DNA of 47,158 nucleotides from Candidatus Tectimicrobiota bacterium (GTDB taxonomy: Bacteria; UBA8248; JACPRG01). Position 1 is the stretch's first letter. Each line of letters begins with the position of its first letter. This document shows positions 1 to 8,378 of this stretch, piece after piece. The stretch spans positions 1 to 47,158 of the forward strand of contig JACPRG010000105.1 in assembly GCA_016190025.1 (NCBI GenBank), read 5' to 3'. A program made the position numbers and the translations under genes. The notes under the pieces were generated by a model, which made no database searches, was not told the DNA's origin, and worked only from the letters and a program-made list of their open reading frames with translations.

Positions 1-515
1 AGCCGGATAAAAAGCCCAAGGGGGACGCCCCGGGGCTCGAGAAGGGCGCGAAGGGGGCCGGGGCGGGAACGGCCCGGAAGCCGGGCGAGAACGGGGAGGC
101 CAAGGCCGGGCCCGCCCGGTTGTCCTCCGCGGACGCCGACCTCATCCAGGCCCTGCGCGCGAAGGAGGCCGAGTTGCAGCGCCGCGAGCTCCGTCTGCGG
201 CAGGAGGAGGGCCGGCTGGAGCGGCTGCGCCGGGACATCGAGCAGAAGGTGGAGGAGCTTCGGGGGATCCGGGAAAAGATCGAGTCCTACGTCGTTCAGG
301 GAAAGAAGATTTCCGAGGAGCGGCTCAAGCGGCTGGCCAAGGTGTATGAGTCCGCGCCCCCGGAAAGGGCGGGGGTCCTCCTCTCCGAGCTCGACCCGTC
401 GCTGGCGGCGCTCATCCTGGTGAGGATAGACGGGCGGAAGGCCGGACGGATCTGGGGCTTCGTCGACCAGGGCAAGGCCGTCCGCATCAGTAAGGAAATG
501 ACGAAACTTCGGTAG
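1..515 (+). CDS. motE: MotE-like flagellar protein with MgtE-N-type domain (5' partial)
   Basis: The reading frame is open from the first bases of the window (frame of base 3) to the TAG at 513-515, so the gene is cut by the left edge; a TTG at 120 is not a convincing start. The visible part has a Lys/Gly/Pro/Glu-rich linker, then a charged coiled coil (about 60 residues after base 120), then an MgtE intracellular N-like segment with APPERAGVLLSELDP and a helix ending in ISKEMTKLR. This is the arrangement of MotE, a periplasmic chaperone-like protein described as stabilising stators; MotE genes usually follow fliJ. The N-terminal membrane anchor expected for MotE would lie upstream. The next gene, motA, starts 14 bases later, which supports a stator role. 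The family call rests on domain layout and context; another FliJ-neighbour coiled-coil protein is the alternative. Confidence 0.72.
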   Translation, partial: PDKKPKGDAPGLEKGAKGAGAGTARKPGENGEAKAGPARLSSADADLIQALRAKEAELQRRELRLRQEEGRLERLRRDIEQKVEELRGIREKIESYVVQGKKISEERLKRLAKVYESAPPERAGVLLSELDPSLAALILVRIDGRKAGRIWGFVDQGKAVRISKEMTKLR

Positions 516-529
516 GAAAGAGGTCATTC

Positions 530-1291
530 ATGGACATCGCCACCGTATTGGGACTGATTTCGGCCGTTGGGTTGATGCTGGTTGCCATCATGGGGGGCGG
601 GGGCCTCGGCATGTTCATCGACTTCCCCTCCATGTTGATTGTCGGGGGGGGGACCATCGGGGCGAGCCTGATCAACTACCCGCTGAAAGACGTCCTGCGG
701 TCCATGAGCGTGGCCATGAACGCCTTTTTCGCCAAGATCCCCGGGGCGCCGCTGATGATCCCGAGGTTCATGGAGCTGTCGTCGAAGGCGCGCAAGGAGG
801 GCCTCCTCGCCCTGGAGGGCGAGATCAACGGGACGCGCGACGGGTTCTTCGCCAAGGGCCTCCAGCTCGTGGTGGACGGGGTGGCGCCCGAGTCCATCGA
901 GGAGATCCTGAACACCGAGATCGACTCCCTGCGGGACCGCCACCGCCAGGGCGCCGAGATCTTCACCTCCATGGGGACGTTCGCCCCGGCCATGGGGCTC
1001 ATCGGCACCCTCATCGGGTTGGTCCAGATGCTCGCCAACATGAGCGACCCGAGCACCATCGGGCCGGCGATGGCCGTCGCCCTCATCACGACGTTTTACG
1101 GCGCCATCTTGGCCAACGTCGTCTTCCTGCCCATCGCGGGGAAGCTCCGGTTGCGGAGCACCGAGGAGGTGCAGGTCCGGGAGATCGTCGCCGAGGGGAT
1201 TTTGTCCATCTCCAACGGCGTCAACCCCCGGATCGTGGAGCAGCGGCTTCAGGCGTACCTGGCGCCCAAGGACCGCGCCGAGGCGGCGTAA
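530..1291 (+). CDS. motA: Flagellar stator protein MotA (PomA-like)
   Basis: A 253-residue inner-membrane stator subunit that, with MotB, forms the ion channel generating torque against FliG. Family features are clear: an N-terminal membrane pair beginning MDIATVLGLIS, a large cytoplasmic loop with charged residues (ESIEEILNTEIDSLRDRH), and the paired C-terminal helices containing GTFAPAMGLIGTLIGLV and AVALITTFYGAILAN, then the PIAGKLRLRS tail. Length matches the family (about 250-290). The GTL in the third helix and TT in the fourth are as in Vibrio PomA, the sodium-driven form, rather than E. coli MotA; ion choice is inference only. It sits between motE and two motB-like genes, 10 bases before the first of them, with an AAAGAGG-type ribosome site before its ATG. 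Confidence 0.95.
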   Translation: MDIATVLGLISAVGLMLVAIMGGGGLGMFIDFPSMLIVGGGTIGASLINYPLKDVLRSMSVAMNAFFAKIPGAPLMIPRFMELSSKARKEGLLALEGEINGTRDGFFAKGLQLVVDGVAPESIEEILNTEIDSLRDRHRQGAEIFTSMGTFAPAMGLIGTLIGLVQMLANMSDPSTIGPAMAVALITTFYGAILANVVFLPIAGKLRLRSTEEVQVREIVAEGILSISNGVNPRIVEQRLQAYLAPKDRAEAA

Positions 1292-1301
1292 GGACGAAGG
1301 G

Positions 1302-2084
1302 ATGGCCAAGAAATCCAAAAGGGGCGGCGAGGGGCGTTCGGGGAGTGGGAGCTTCACCGTCCTGTTCACCTCCCTGTCCACGATCCTGCTGGCCCTGTTC
1401 ATCACCATGGCCGCCAATTCCACGCGGGATGAGCTGCGGGTGAGGGAGGTCTGGGGAGCCATCCAGGCGAACTTCAGCGTCCTGGAGGGGGGCGTGCGGT
1501 TCACCCCGGGCAAGGAGTACATGCCTCCCGGCGCCCCGGTCGTGATGGGCGGCGCCGAGGACTGGACCGACAGCGTCCTCTTCGCCGATATGATGGGGTT
1601 CTTCCGGGATCAGGCCAAGGGGGACGGGGTGACGACCCACTTCGACCGCGACGAGCTGGTCATTTCCCTGGCCAGCGATGTGCTCTTTGAAGACGGAACG
1701 GATCGGCTCCGGCCCGGGGCGGAGCCGCTGCTCCGGGTCATCGGGCACGTGGTCCGGAGGACGCTGAACCCCGTGGAGATTGGAGGCCGCGCCGCCGACG
1801 CGCGCCCGCCGGCCGCCAACTGGGACCTGTCGGGCTCCCGGGCCCTGGCCGTCGCGGAGTGGATGATGAAAAAGGGGCGGGTGGACCCCGGGCGTCTTCA
1901 CGCCGTGGCCTTCGGGCCGCGCCCGATGACCGTCGGCAAAGGGGCTCCCCCGCTCCGCGCGGCGGACCAGCGGGTCAGCATCCGCTTCCGGAGCAAGCGG
2001 GACTCCCGCCTGATGCCCTTCTCTGGCGTCTTGAATTTCCGGGGGTTCCTGTTCAAGGTCCGCTCCTTGATGGGAGAGAAGTGA
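1302..2084 (+). CDS. MotB-like OmpA-domain protein lacking the channel aspartate
   Basis: A 260-residue protein laid out like MotB: a basic N-terminus, one membrane helix at about residues 18-37, a periplasmic linker and a C-terminal OmpA-type peptidoglycan-binding domain (about 110-235). The OmpA part keeps an Asp in GGRAADARPP and an Arg in LSGSRALAV, the usual peptidoglycan contacts. In the helix, however, where MotB has the ion-binding Asp (Asp25 in the next gene), this protein reads VLFTSLSTILL, with Ser24 at the aligned place. It should therefore not conduct ions by the known mechanism. It follows motA by 10 bases and precedes the Asp-bearing MotB directly, so it may be an accessory or regulatory stator subunit or a cell-wall anchor. 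The family is clear; the role is not known. Confidence 0.85.
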   Translation: MAKKSKRGGEGRSGSGSFTVLFTSLSTILLALFITMAANSTRDELRVREVWGAIQANFSVLEGGVRFTPGKEYMPPGAPVVMGGAEDWTDSVLFADMMGFFRDQAKGDGVTTHFDRDELVISLASDVLFEDGTDRLRPGAEPLLRVIGHVVRRTLNPVEIGGRAADARPPAANWDLSGSRALAVAEWMMKKGRVDPGRLHAVAFGPRPMTVGKGAPPLRAADQRVSIRFRSKRDSRLMPFSGVLNFRGFLFKVRSLMGEK

Positions 2085-2085
2085 G

Positions 2086-2802
2086 GTGGCGAAGGCGAAA
2101 CGGGGGTCCGCAGAGAGTCCGGGGCTCGACCCGAACAGCTGGATGGTGACCTTTTCGGATCTGTTGACTCTCCTCCTGACCTTCTTCGTCCTGCTGCTCA
2201 CCATGTCGTCCATGGACAAGAACCGGTTGAAAGACCTTTCGGGGTCGCTGCGCGGCTCGATGGGCGTGCTGGAGGCGGGGCAGCGGGGGGAGGTGAAAGG
2301 GTCGAAGCTGCTCCCCCACAAGGCCCAGGTCGGCCAGTCCATGGTGATGCAGCTTGAGCAGGCCGCGGCGTCCATCGGCGTGGGGGAAGGGGAGGGGAAG
2401 GGCGCGGGTTTGGGGATGTCGGTCCGTCGGGACGGAGACAACGTCCTGATTGCGCTGCCGGAATCGGTTCTGTTCCAGCCGGGCTCCGCCTCCCTGTCCT
2501 CCCGGGCGTCCGGGGCCCTGGGGGCCATCGCCAAGGTGCTGAAGCAGTGGCCCTACCCGGTTCGGGTCCAAGGGCACGCCGATCGGGGCGGCAAGACCCC
2601 GGAGAGAGAGACGCTGCGCCTTTCCCTGGAGCGGGCGCTGTCTGTGGTGAATCACCTGCAGTCGCGCGGGAGCATCCCGGAGAGCCGTTTGTTGGCGGCG
2701 GGTTTCGGGGCGACGCGGCCGTTGGATTCCAACCTGATGGAGAGCGGCCGCGCCAAAAACCGGCGCGTGGAGATCGTGGTGGTCGTGGACCCGGGGACGT
2801 GA
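2086..2802 (+). CDS. motB: Flagellar stator protein MotB
   Basis: A 238-residue stator subunit with GTG start right after the stop of the previous gene. The signature NSWMVTFSDLLTLLLTFF spans the membrane helix, and Asp25 is the conserved ion-carrying residue. The C-terminal OmpA/MotB domain (about residues 115-235) has VQGHADRGG, LSLERALSVV and KNRRVEIVVV, the peptidoglycan-binding set, so this protein should anchor MotA to the wall and form the channel. Length is a little short of typical MotB (250-310), mostly in the linker. Translation is probably coupled to the upstream paralogue. Of the two MotB-like proteins this is the one that can form a canonical stator. The ORF after it is fliL, whose product associates with stators. 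Confidence 0.93.
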   Translation: MAKAKRGSAESPGLDPNSWMVTFSDLLTLLLTFFVLLLTMSSMDKNRLKDLSGSLRGSMGVLEAGQRGEVKGSKLLPHKAQVGQSMVMQLEQAAASIGVGEGEGKGAGLGMSVRRDGDNVLIALPESVLFQPGSASLSSRASGALGAIAKVLKQWPYPVRVQGHADRGGKTPERETLRLSLERALSVVNHLQSRGSIPESRLLAAGFGATRPLDSNLMESGRAKNRRVEIVVVVDPGT

Positions 2803-2836
2803 GGCCGGGTCTCAGAGAAAGGACGGTGAGGGGCCC

Positions 2837-3343
2837 ATGGCAGAGAAAAGCGGCAAGACCGAGGCGGGCGGCAAGGCCGCGGCGGAAGAGAAGAAGAAAG
2901 GCAAGGGGATGAAGCTGGCGATCATCGGCGGGCTGGCGGTGGCGCTTCTCGCCGGAGGGGGGTATTTCGCCCAGGGCATGCTCTTCCCGAAGAGCGGGGA
3001 GGCCCCGAAGGGGGCCGCCGGCAGCAAGGTCTCCAGCGCGCCCGCCGTGACCTACGACCTGAAGTCGTTCATCGTGAACCTGGCCGGGGGAAAGGGGAGG
3101 CGGTACCTCAAGGTGACCATGTCCCTGGAGCTGACCGACGCCGACCTGCAGAAGGAAATCGAGAAGAAGTTCCCCCAGCTCCGGGACGAGATCCTGACGG
3201 TCCTGAGCGGCAAGACCTTCGAGGAGGTCGAGGACACCCTGGGCAAGCAGAGGCTGCGGCGGGAGATCGTCACGCGGGTGAACCGGATTCTGTCCACCGG
3301 CAAGGCGGAGCGGGTCTATTTCACCGAGTTTGTGATCCAGTAA
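2837..3343 (+). CDS. fliL: Flagellar basal body-associated protein FliL
   Basis: A 168-residue single-pass membrane protein. A Lys/Ala/Gly-rich cytoplasmic N-terminus (about 1-30) is followed by a membrane helix (KLAIIGGLAVALLAGGGYFA, about 31-52) and a periplasmic FliL domain with YDLKSFIVNLAG, RYLKVTMSLELTD and a C-terminal FTEFVIQ ending. These are hallmarks of FliL, which forms rings around stators and supports torque under load. The length is usual. It begins 34 bases after motB and precedes fliM by 18 bases, the common motB-fliL-fliM-fliN order. Confidence 0.95.
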   Translation: MAEKSGKTEAGGKAAAEEKKKGKGMKLAIIGGLAVALLAGGGYFAQGMLFPKSGEAPKGAAGSKVSSAPAVTYDLKSFIVNLAGGKGRRYLKVTMSLELTDADLQKEIEKKFPQLRDEILTVLSGKTFEEVEDTLGKQRLRREIVTRVNRILSTGKAERVYFTEFVIQ

Positions 3344-3361
3344 AGGGCCGCGGAAGACGCC

Positions 3362-4369
3362 ATGGACGAGGTTCTGACGCAAGACGAAGTCAACGCCCTG
3401 CTGGAAGGGATCGCCGACGGGGAGGTGGACACCGAGCCCAAGGCGACCGTGCCCGAAAGCGGGGTCACCTCCTATGACCTGACCAACCAGGACCGGATTA
3501 TCCGCGGGCGGATGCCCACGCTGGAGGTGATCCACGAGCGGTTCACCCGGATGCTGCGGACGACGCTTTTCGGGCTGCTCCACCGGGTGATCGACGTGAG
3601 CGTCGTGGCCACCGAGATGAAGAAGTTCGGCGAGTTCCTCAAGACCGTCCCCATCCCCGCCAGCTTCAACCTGTTCCGGATGAAGCCGCTCCGGGGGATG
3701 GCCATCATGGTCCTGGAGAGCCGCCTGATCTTCGCCTTCATCGATTCCCTGTTCGGGGGCTCCGGGCGGCCCTCCATGAAGGTGGAGGGGCGGGACTTCA
3801 CCGAGATCGAGAACCGGGTCATCAAGCGGATCGTGCTGAGCGGCCTGAAGGACCTGGAGCGCTCCTGGAAGTCCCTCCGGGAGGTGGAGATCGAGTTCGA
3901 GAGATCCGAGCTCAACCCCCAGTTCGCCTCGGTGGTGTCGCCGAGCGACGTGGTCATCGTCGTGAACTTCGAGCTGGAGATGGACCAGAGCTCCGGCTCG
4001 ATGATGGTCTGCATGCCCTACTCCATGGTGGAGCCCATCCGGGCGGAGCTGCAGGCGGGCTTCCAGGCGGACCGTCTGGAGGCCGACCGGGCCTGGTTCT
4101 TGCGGCTGGTCACCGGCATCCAGCAGGTGCCCCTGGAGATCATGTCGCAGCTGGGGGCCACCGAGATCTCGGTGAGGGAGCTGCTGCGGCTCAAGGCGGG
4201 GGACGTCATCCAGCTGGACAGCGACGCCGACGCGCCGGTCACGGTCTTCGTGGAGGGGATCGAAAAGTTGAACGGATACCTGGGCGCCCGGAAAGGGAGC
4301 AAGGCCATCCAGGTGGCAAGCCCGATGGTGAAGGAGGGTTGGACTTGGGAGGGTTACGAGCATGAGTGA
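3362..4369 (+). CDS. fliM: Flagellar motor switch protein FliM
   Basis: A 335-residue C-ring subunit that binds phosphorylated CheY and passes the signal to FliG. The N-terminus has LTQDEVNALLEGI, the CheY-binding peptide (usual form LSQDEIDALL). The CheC-like middle domain carries FIDSLFGGSGRPS, the GGxGR motif used for FliG contact, and the C-terminal SpoA domain includes GDVIQLDSDADAPVTVFVEG. Length matches the family. The last 8 bases overlap the start of fliN, so the two ring proteins are translationally linked. No cheY is in the window, so the chemotaxis genes are elsewhere. Confidence 0.96.
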   Translation: MDEVLTQDEVNALLEGIADGEVDTEPKATVPESGVTSYDLTNQDRIIRGRMPTLEVIHERFTRMLRTTLFGLLHRVIDVSVVATEMKKFGEFLKTVPIPASFNLFRMKPLRGMAIMVLESRLIFAFIDSLFGGSGRPSMKVEGRDFTEIENRVIKRIVLSGLKDLERSWKSLREVEIEFERSELNPQFASVVSPSDVVIVVNFELEMDQSSGSMMVCMPYSMVEPIRAELQAGFQADRLEADRAWFLRLVTGIQQVPLEIMSQLGATEISVRELLRLKAGDVIQLDSDADAPVTVFVEGIEKLNGYLGARKGSKAIQVASPMVKEGWTWEGYEHE

Positions 4370-4826
4370 TGAGAGAGAACGGGAGGCCCAGAGCGACGCG
4401 GACGCCGGAGAGGACAAGATCTCCTGGGACGACGCCCAGGAGGAGGTGGCCCGTTCCCGGGACCCGCGCGGCCCCGACGAGAAGTCCGGCTCCAAGGAGA
4501 GGGAGGCCGCCGCGCCGCCTTTCCCGAACGGGTTCATCGGCGACGAACCGGGGGACAAAGCCCCCCAGGGCAACCTGGATTTCATCCTCGACATCCCGCT
4601 CCGTCTCTCCGTGGAGCTCGGCCGGACCCGGATGCTCATCAGCGACCTCCTGAAGCTGGGCCAGGGGTCCGTGATCGAGCTTGCCAAGCTGGTCGGGGAG
4701 CCGCTGGACATCCTGGTCAACGGGAAAGAGATCGCCCGGGGCGAGGTGGTCGTGGTCAACGAGAAGTTCGGTGTCCGGCTCACGGACATCGTCAACCCGT
4801 TTGAGCGGGTGCAGCAGCTCCGGTGA
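4362..4826 (+). CDS. fliN: Flagellar motor switch protein FliN
   Basis: A 154-residue C-ring protein. The first 65 residues or so are highly charged and low in complexity (many Glu/Asp/Lys), then a SpoA domain begins at [19 protein letters not shown] and continues through [49 protein letters not shown], a near-textbook FliN core. Such an extended N-terminus is common outside enteric bacteria. The start ATG overlaps fliM by 8 bases. FliN pairs with FliM at the base of the C-ring and binds FliH during export. The next gene's earliest start (GTG 4823) overlaps its stop codon. Confidence 0.95.
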   Translation: MSDEREREAQSDADAGEDKISWDDAQEEVARSRDPRGPDEKSGSKEREAAAPPFPNGFIGDEPGDKAPQGNLDFILDIPLRLSVELGRTRMLISDLLKLGQGSVIELAKLVGEPLDILVNGKEIARGEVVVVNEKFGVRLTDIVNPFERVQQLR

Positions 4827-4951
4827 TTCGAGGGGAAGGGCGCCGGGAAAAGAACCCGCGCCCCCTCCGGCGCCCGGCGTCCTCTGGGGCGTGGGCGGCG
4901 CCGCGCGGTCGCCGTTGGGTTTCCCGTGCGCAACGCGAACGAGGCCGAAGC

Positions 4952-5404
4952 GTGAAGAGAAGACGTCGCCGGGCATTTCGGGTCGCCGGTTGGGCCGCCC
5001 TCCTCGGCGCTGGCCCGTGGGCGTGGGAAAAGGCCTGGGGCGCCGCGCCGCCTCCGGCGGCCGTCCCGGACCTGTGGGGCTCTTTGTTGAGGATGGGGGC
5101 TTCCCTGGCCGCCGTCCTGGGGATCCTGCTCCTGGCCGTTTACGCCCTTCGCCGCTTCGGCGGAGGCCGGTTTGCGGCGATGGGCGGGGGCCGCCTCATC
5201 CGGGTGGTCGGTACGCAGTATTTGGGCGGGAAGAACCATGTGTCGGTGGTGGAGGTGGACGGCGAGCGCTTCCTCCTGGGGGTTTCCGCCGGACGGATCA
5301 CCCTGTTGAGCCGGCTGGACGGCTCGCAGGCGAATCCCGCTTTCTCCCTCCAGGAGGTCTCCGCCCCGGGGGAGAAGCGGCGGTCCCAAGGGGGGGGAGG
5401 ATGA
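4952..5404 (+). CDS. fliO: Flagellar biosynthesis protein FliO
   Basis: A small membrane protein that stabilises FliP assembly. From the GTG at 4952 it has 150 residues: a basic start (KRRRRRAF), a hydrophobic stretch ending in alanines that looks like a signal sequence, then a membrane helix ([21 protein letters not shown]) and the compact FliO domain with [26 protein letters not shown]. An earlier in-frame GTG at 4823 would add 43 Arg/Pro/Gly-rich residues ahead of the signal-like region. I prefer 4952, which puts the basic residues at the N-terminus and has GAGG seven bases upstream. The stop overlaps the fliP start (ATGA). FliO is poorly conserved; position between fliN and fliP supports it. 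Confidence 0.85.
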   Translation: MKRRRRRAFRVAGWAALLGAGPWAWEKAWGAAPPPAAVPDLWGSLLRMGASLAAVLGILLLAVYALRRFGGGRFAAMGGGRLIRVVGTQYLGGKNHVSVVEVDGERFLLGVSAGRITLLSRLDGSQANPAFSLQEVSAPGEKRRSQGGGG

Positions 5405-6171
5405 GAGGCCGTCTTTTCGTCGTCGCACTCTGGGTCGCCCTCGCGCTCGGCCTGGCGGCCTCGGCCGCCGCCCAGAGCCAGACCATCCCCATCCCCCGCG
5501 TGAGCGTGGGGATCGACGCCGCCAAGAGCCCGGGGGAGGTGGCCCTCAGCCTTCAGATCCTGCTCCTTTTGACCGTCCTTTCCCTGGCGCCGGCCATCCT
5601 GATCATGATGACGTCCTTCGCCCGCATCGTGGTGGTCCTCTCCTTCGTTCGGCAGGCGCTGGGAACGCAGCAGATGCCGCCCAACCAGGTCCTGATCGGT
5701 CTGGCGCTTTTCTTGACTTTCTTCGTCATGGCCCCCGTCGGGCAGCAGATCAACGCCCAGGCCCTTCAGCCGTACCTCAACAAAGAGATCACCCAGAGCG
5801 AGGCGCTGGAGAAGGCGGCCCAGCCCCTGCGGGAGTTCATGTACGGCCAGACCCGGGAGAAGGACCTGGCGCTTTTCGTGGGGGTCAGCCGGGTATCCCG
5901 CCCCAAGGCCCGGGGGGACCTTTCCCTGCGCGTCCTGATCCCGGCCTTCATCCTCAGCGAGCTGAAGACGGCCTTCCAGATCGGCTTTCTCATCTACATC
6001 CCCTTTCTGGTGATCGACATGGTGATCGCCAGCATCCTCCTTTCCATGGGGATGATGATGCTCCCGCCGATCCTGATCTCGCTTCCTTTCAAGCTGATGC
6101 TCTTCGTGTTGGTGGACGGGTGGAACCTGCTGGTGGGCTCCCTGGTGCGCAGCTTCCACCCGGCGGGGTGA
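5401..6171 (+). CDS. fliP: Flagellar export gate protein FliP
   Basis: A 256-residue inner-membrane protein that, with FliQ and FliR, makes the core channel of the flagellar type III export gate. The frame is open much further upstream, but the ATG at 5401 overlaps the fliO stop and gives a proper signal peptide ([20 protein letters not shown], cleavage near AAAQ). Family motifs follow: [58 protein letters not shown], then [20 protein letters not shown] and SMGMMMLPP. Length is the usual 245-260. It is followed 12 bases later by fliQ. Confidence 0.97.
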   Translation: MRGRLFVVALWVALALGLAASAAAQSQTIPIPRVSVGIDAAKSPGEVALSLQILLLLTVLSLAPAILIMMTSFARIVVVLSFVRQALGTQQMPPNQVLIGLALFLTFFVMAPVGQQINAQALQPYLNKEITQSEALEKAAQPLREFMYGQTREKDLALFVGVSRVSRPKARGDLSLRVLIPAFILSELKTAFQIGFLIYIPFLVIDMVIASILLSMGMMMLPPILISLPFKLMLFVLVDGWNLLVGSLVRSFHPAG

Positions 6172-6183
6172 GGGGGGAAGGCG

Positions 6184-6453
6184 ATGACGCCGGAATTCGT
6201 GACGTCCCTGGGCGTGGAGGCACTGAAGATGATCGGGCTTTTGGCGGGGCCGCTTCTTTTGGCGGGGCTCGCCGTGGGACTTCTGGTCAGCGTGTTCCAG
6301 GCCGTCACGTCCATCCAGGAGATGACCCTCACCTTCATCCCCAAGATGGTCGTCGTGGGAGTGCTCCTGCTGTTTCTGTTGCCCTGGATGCTGGACCTGT
6401 TGACGGGGTACACCGCCCGGATCCTCACGGAGATCCCCCTGTACATCCGGTGA
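6184..6453 (+). CDS. fliQ: Flagellar export gate protein FliQ
   Basis: An 89-residue protein with two membrane helices, the standard FliQ size. Diagnostic segments are LLAGPLLLAGLAVGLLVSVF and QAVTSIQEMTLTFIPKM, the latter being the most conserved FliQ stretch. It forms the outer helical layer of the FliPQR export gate. AGGGGGGAAGGCG lies just before the ATG. It starts 12 bases after fliP and ends 6 bases before fliR. Confidence 0.97.
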   Translation: MTPEFVTSLGVEALKMIGLLAGPLLLAGLAVGLLVSVFQAVTSIQEMTLTFIPKMVVVGVLLLFLLPWMLDLLTGYTARILTEIPLYIR

Positions 6454-6459
6454 GGGCCG

Positions 6460-7251
6460 ATGCCGACTTTCCACCCCTTCCTCCAGATCGCCCTCCCGGA
6501 GTTTGAGGCCTATGTCTTGGTCCTCGTCCGGGTGGGCTTCCTGTTTGCGGTGGCCCCGGTGTTCGGGAGCCAGACGATCCCGACCGCCGTCAAGGCGGCC
6601 GTGGTGGCCGTCTTCGCCCTGGCGGTGTATCCGGCGGCGGTCCCCGCGCAGATCCGGCCCTTTCCGAGCCTGTGGTCGATGGTGCCGGCGGTGGCGGGGG
6701 AGGCGGCGGTGGGCCTGATGGTGGGGGCCGCGGCGCGCATGATCTTCTTCGGCATCCAGTTCGCGGGCCAGGTTATCGGTTTCCAGATGGGCTTCCTCGT
6801 CGCGAGCGCCATTGATCCCCAGGAAGGACGGCACACCTCCCTCGTCGCCCAGTTCCAGGAGATCCTGGCCCTTCTCCTGTTCTTGGCCCTCGACGGCCAC
6901 CACTGGGTGCTCAAGGGCCTGGCGGGCAGCTATCGGTGGGTGCCGGCCCTGAGCGCGTCCTGGTCGGGGGCGGCGGCGGCCACGTTCGTGGAGTTCACGG
7001 GGCAGGTCTTCTGGGTCGCCCTCAAGGTGGCGGCCCCCGTCACGGTCGCCCTCCTCATGACCAACCTGGGGTTGGGGATCCTGGCGCGCACCGTGCCCCA
7101 GATGAACGTCTTCGTGGTGTCTTTTCCCCTCACCATCAGCGTGGGGTTCCTGGTCCTCGCCCTGTCCCTCCAGGTGGTGAATCTTCTGTTGGAGGGCAGG
7201 TTCCAGGCCATCGGGGACGAAATCGTCCGGCTGCTGGCGGGCTTCCGGTGA
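6460..7251 (+). CDS. fliR: Flagellar export gate protein FliR
   Basis: A 263-residue polytopic membrane protein with about six hydrophobic segments, usual for FliR. It has the family pattern RVGFLFAVAPVFGSQTIP near the N-terminus, GEAAVGLMVGAAARMIFFGI with FAGQVIGFQMGF in the centre, and ALLMTNLGLGILARTVPQMN towards the C-terminus. FliR caps the FliPQR complex and contacts FlhB. It starts 6 bases after fliQ; the following flhB starts 23 bases after its stop. Confidence 0.96.
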   Translation: MPTFHPFLQIALPEFEAYVLVLVRVGFLFAVAPVFGSQTIPTAVKAAVVAVFALAVYPAAVPAQIRPFPSLWSMVPAVAGEAAVGLMVGAAARMIFFGIQFAGQVIGFQMGFLVASAIDPQEGRHTSLVAQFQEILALLLFLALDGHHWVLKGLAGSYRWVPALSASWSGAAAATFVEFTGQVFWVALKVAAPVTVALLMTNLGLGILARTVPQMNVFVVSFPLTISVGFLVLALSLQVVNLLLEGRFQAIGDEIVRLLAGFR

Positions 7252-7274
7252 GGGCGGCCGGCGGAGACTGATCC

Positions 7275-8378
7275 GTGGCGGAGAAAGACCAGCAGGAAAA
7301 AACCGAACCTGCGTCCCCCAAGCGGCGCGAGGAGGCCCGCGAAGCCGGCAAGGTGGCCAAGAGCGTGGAGGTCAGCTCGGCGGCCCTCCTGCTGGGCGGT
7401 CTGGTGATCTTCTACTTCGCCTCCTCGTTCATGGTCGAGACGGCGGGCGACCTCATGAGGGGATTCTTTCGGGAGATGGGCGAGGTGCGTCTGGATCACT
7501 CGACGGTCCTCACCCTTCTGTACGCCGTTCTCTGGCAGGCGGTCCGTCTGCTGGGGCCGTTCTTTCTGGCCTCCTTGTTCGTCGCCGTGGCGGCCAACGT
7601 GGCCCAGGTGGGGTTTTTGTTCGCGCCCAAGGCGCTCAAGCCCAATTTCTCGGCCGTCAGCCCGCTCCAGGGCGCCAAGCGGCTCTTCTCCTCTCAGGGG
7701 CTCGTAGAGCTCCTGAAGTCTCTGGTGAAGATCGCCCTGGTGGGCTGGGTGACCTGGTGGACGGTGCGGGAGGAGTTTTTCAACACCCTGCCCCTGGTCC
7801 ATCAGACCCCGCCGGAGATCCTCTCTTTCTGGGGAGGCGTGACCTTCAAAATCTTCCTGCGCGCCGGCCTGGTCTGGATCTTCTTGGCGCTCCTGGATTT
7901 CGCCTACCGCCGGTGGAAGATGGAGAAGGACCTGCGGATGACCAAGCAGGAGGTGAAGGACGAGACCAAGCAGCGGGAGGGGGACCCGCAGATCAAGGGG
8001 CGGATCCGGAGCATCCAGCGGGAGCAGGCCCGCCGCCGCATGATGGCCGCCGTCCCCAAGGCGGACGTGGTCATCACCAACCCGACGCACCTGGCCGTGG
8101 CCCTGTCCTACCGGCTCGAGAAGATGCACGCGCCCAAGGTCGTGGCCAAGGGGGCCGACTATCTGGCGGAGCAGATCCAGGTCATCGCCCGGGAGCACGG
8201 CGTGCCCGTCCTGCGCAACCAGAAGCTGGCGCGGAGCTTGTATGAGTCGGTGGAGGTGGATCAGTACATCCCGGTGGAGCTCTACAAGGCCGTGGCGGAG
8301 GTCCTGGCGTACGTCTACCGGCTTCGCGGCAAAGACGTGACGGCCGCCGCCGCGCCGGAGGGGGGAAGAAGGGTCTGA
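7275..8378 (+). CDS. flhB: Flagellar export switch protein FlhB
   Basis: A 367-residue export-gate protein. The N-terminal tail has QEKTEPASPKRREEAREAGK, typical of FlhB, followed by four membrane helices and the cytoplasmic domain. The autocleavage motif NPTH is present at residues 269-272, so the protein should self-cleave and take part in the switch from rod-hook to filament substrates. The conserved HAPKVVAKGADYLAEQI and VPVLRNQKLARSLYESVEVD follow. The GTG start at 7275 follows GGCGGAGACTGATCC, a modest ribosome site. The stop overlaps the flhA start (TGATG). A second, truncated FlhB-like C-terminal domain is encoded at 22187-22465. Confidence 0.97.
   Translation: MAEKDQQEKTEPASPKRREEAREAGKVAKSVEVSSAALLLGGLVIFYFASSFMVETAGDLMRGFFREMGEVRLDHSTVLTLLYAVLWQAVRLLGPFFLASLFVAVAANVAQVGFLFAPKALKPNFSAVSPLQGAKRLFSSQGLVELLKSLVKIALVGWVTWWTVREEFFNTLPLVHQTPPEILSFWGGVTFKIFLRAGLVWIFLALLDFAYRRWKMEKDLRMTKQEVKDETKQREGDPQIKGRIRSIQREQARRRMMAAVPKADVVITNPTHLAVALSYRLEKMHAPKVVAKGADYLAEQIQVIAREHGVPVLRNQKLARSLYESVEVDQYIPVELYKAVAEVLAYVYRLRGKDVTAAAAPEGGRRV

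Noticed and set aside
2198..5428. A 1076-codon open frame on the minus strand, and several other long minus-strand frames
   Set aside because: They lie antisense to clear fliL, fliM, fliN and motB genes. Long antisense frames are expected in GC-rich coding DNA, and the translations are low-complexity His/Pro/Arg/Gly.
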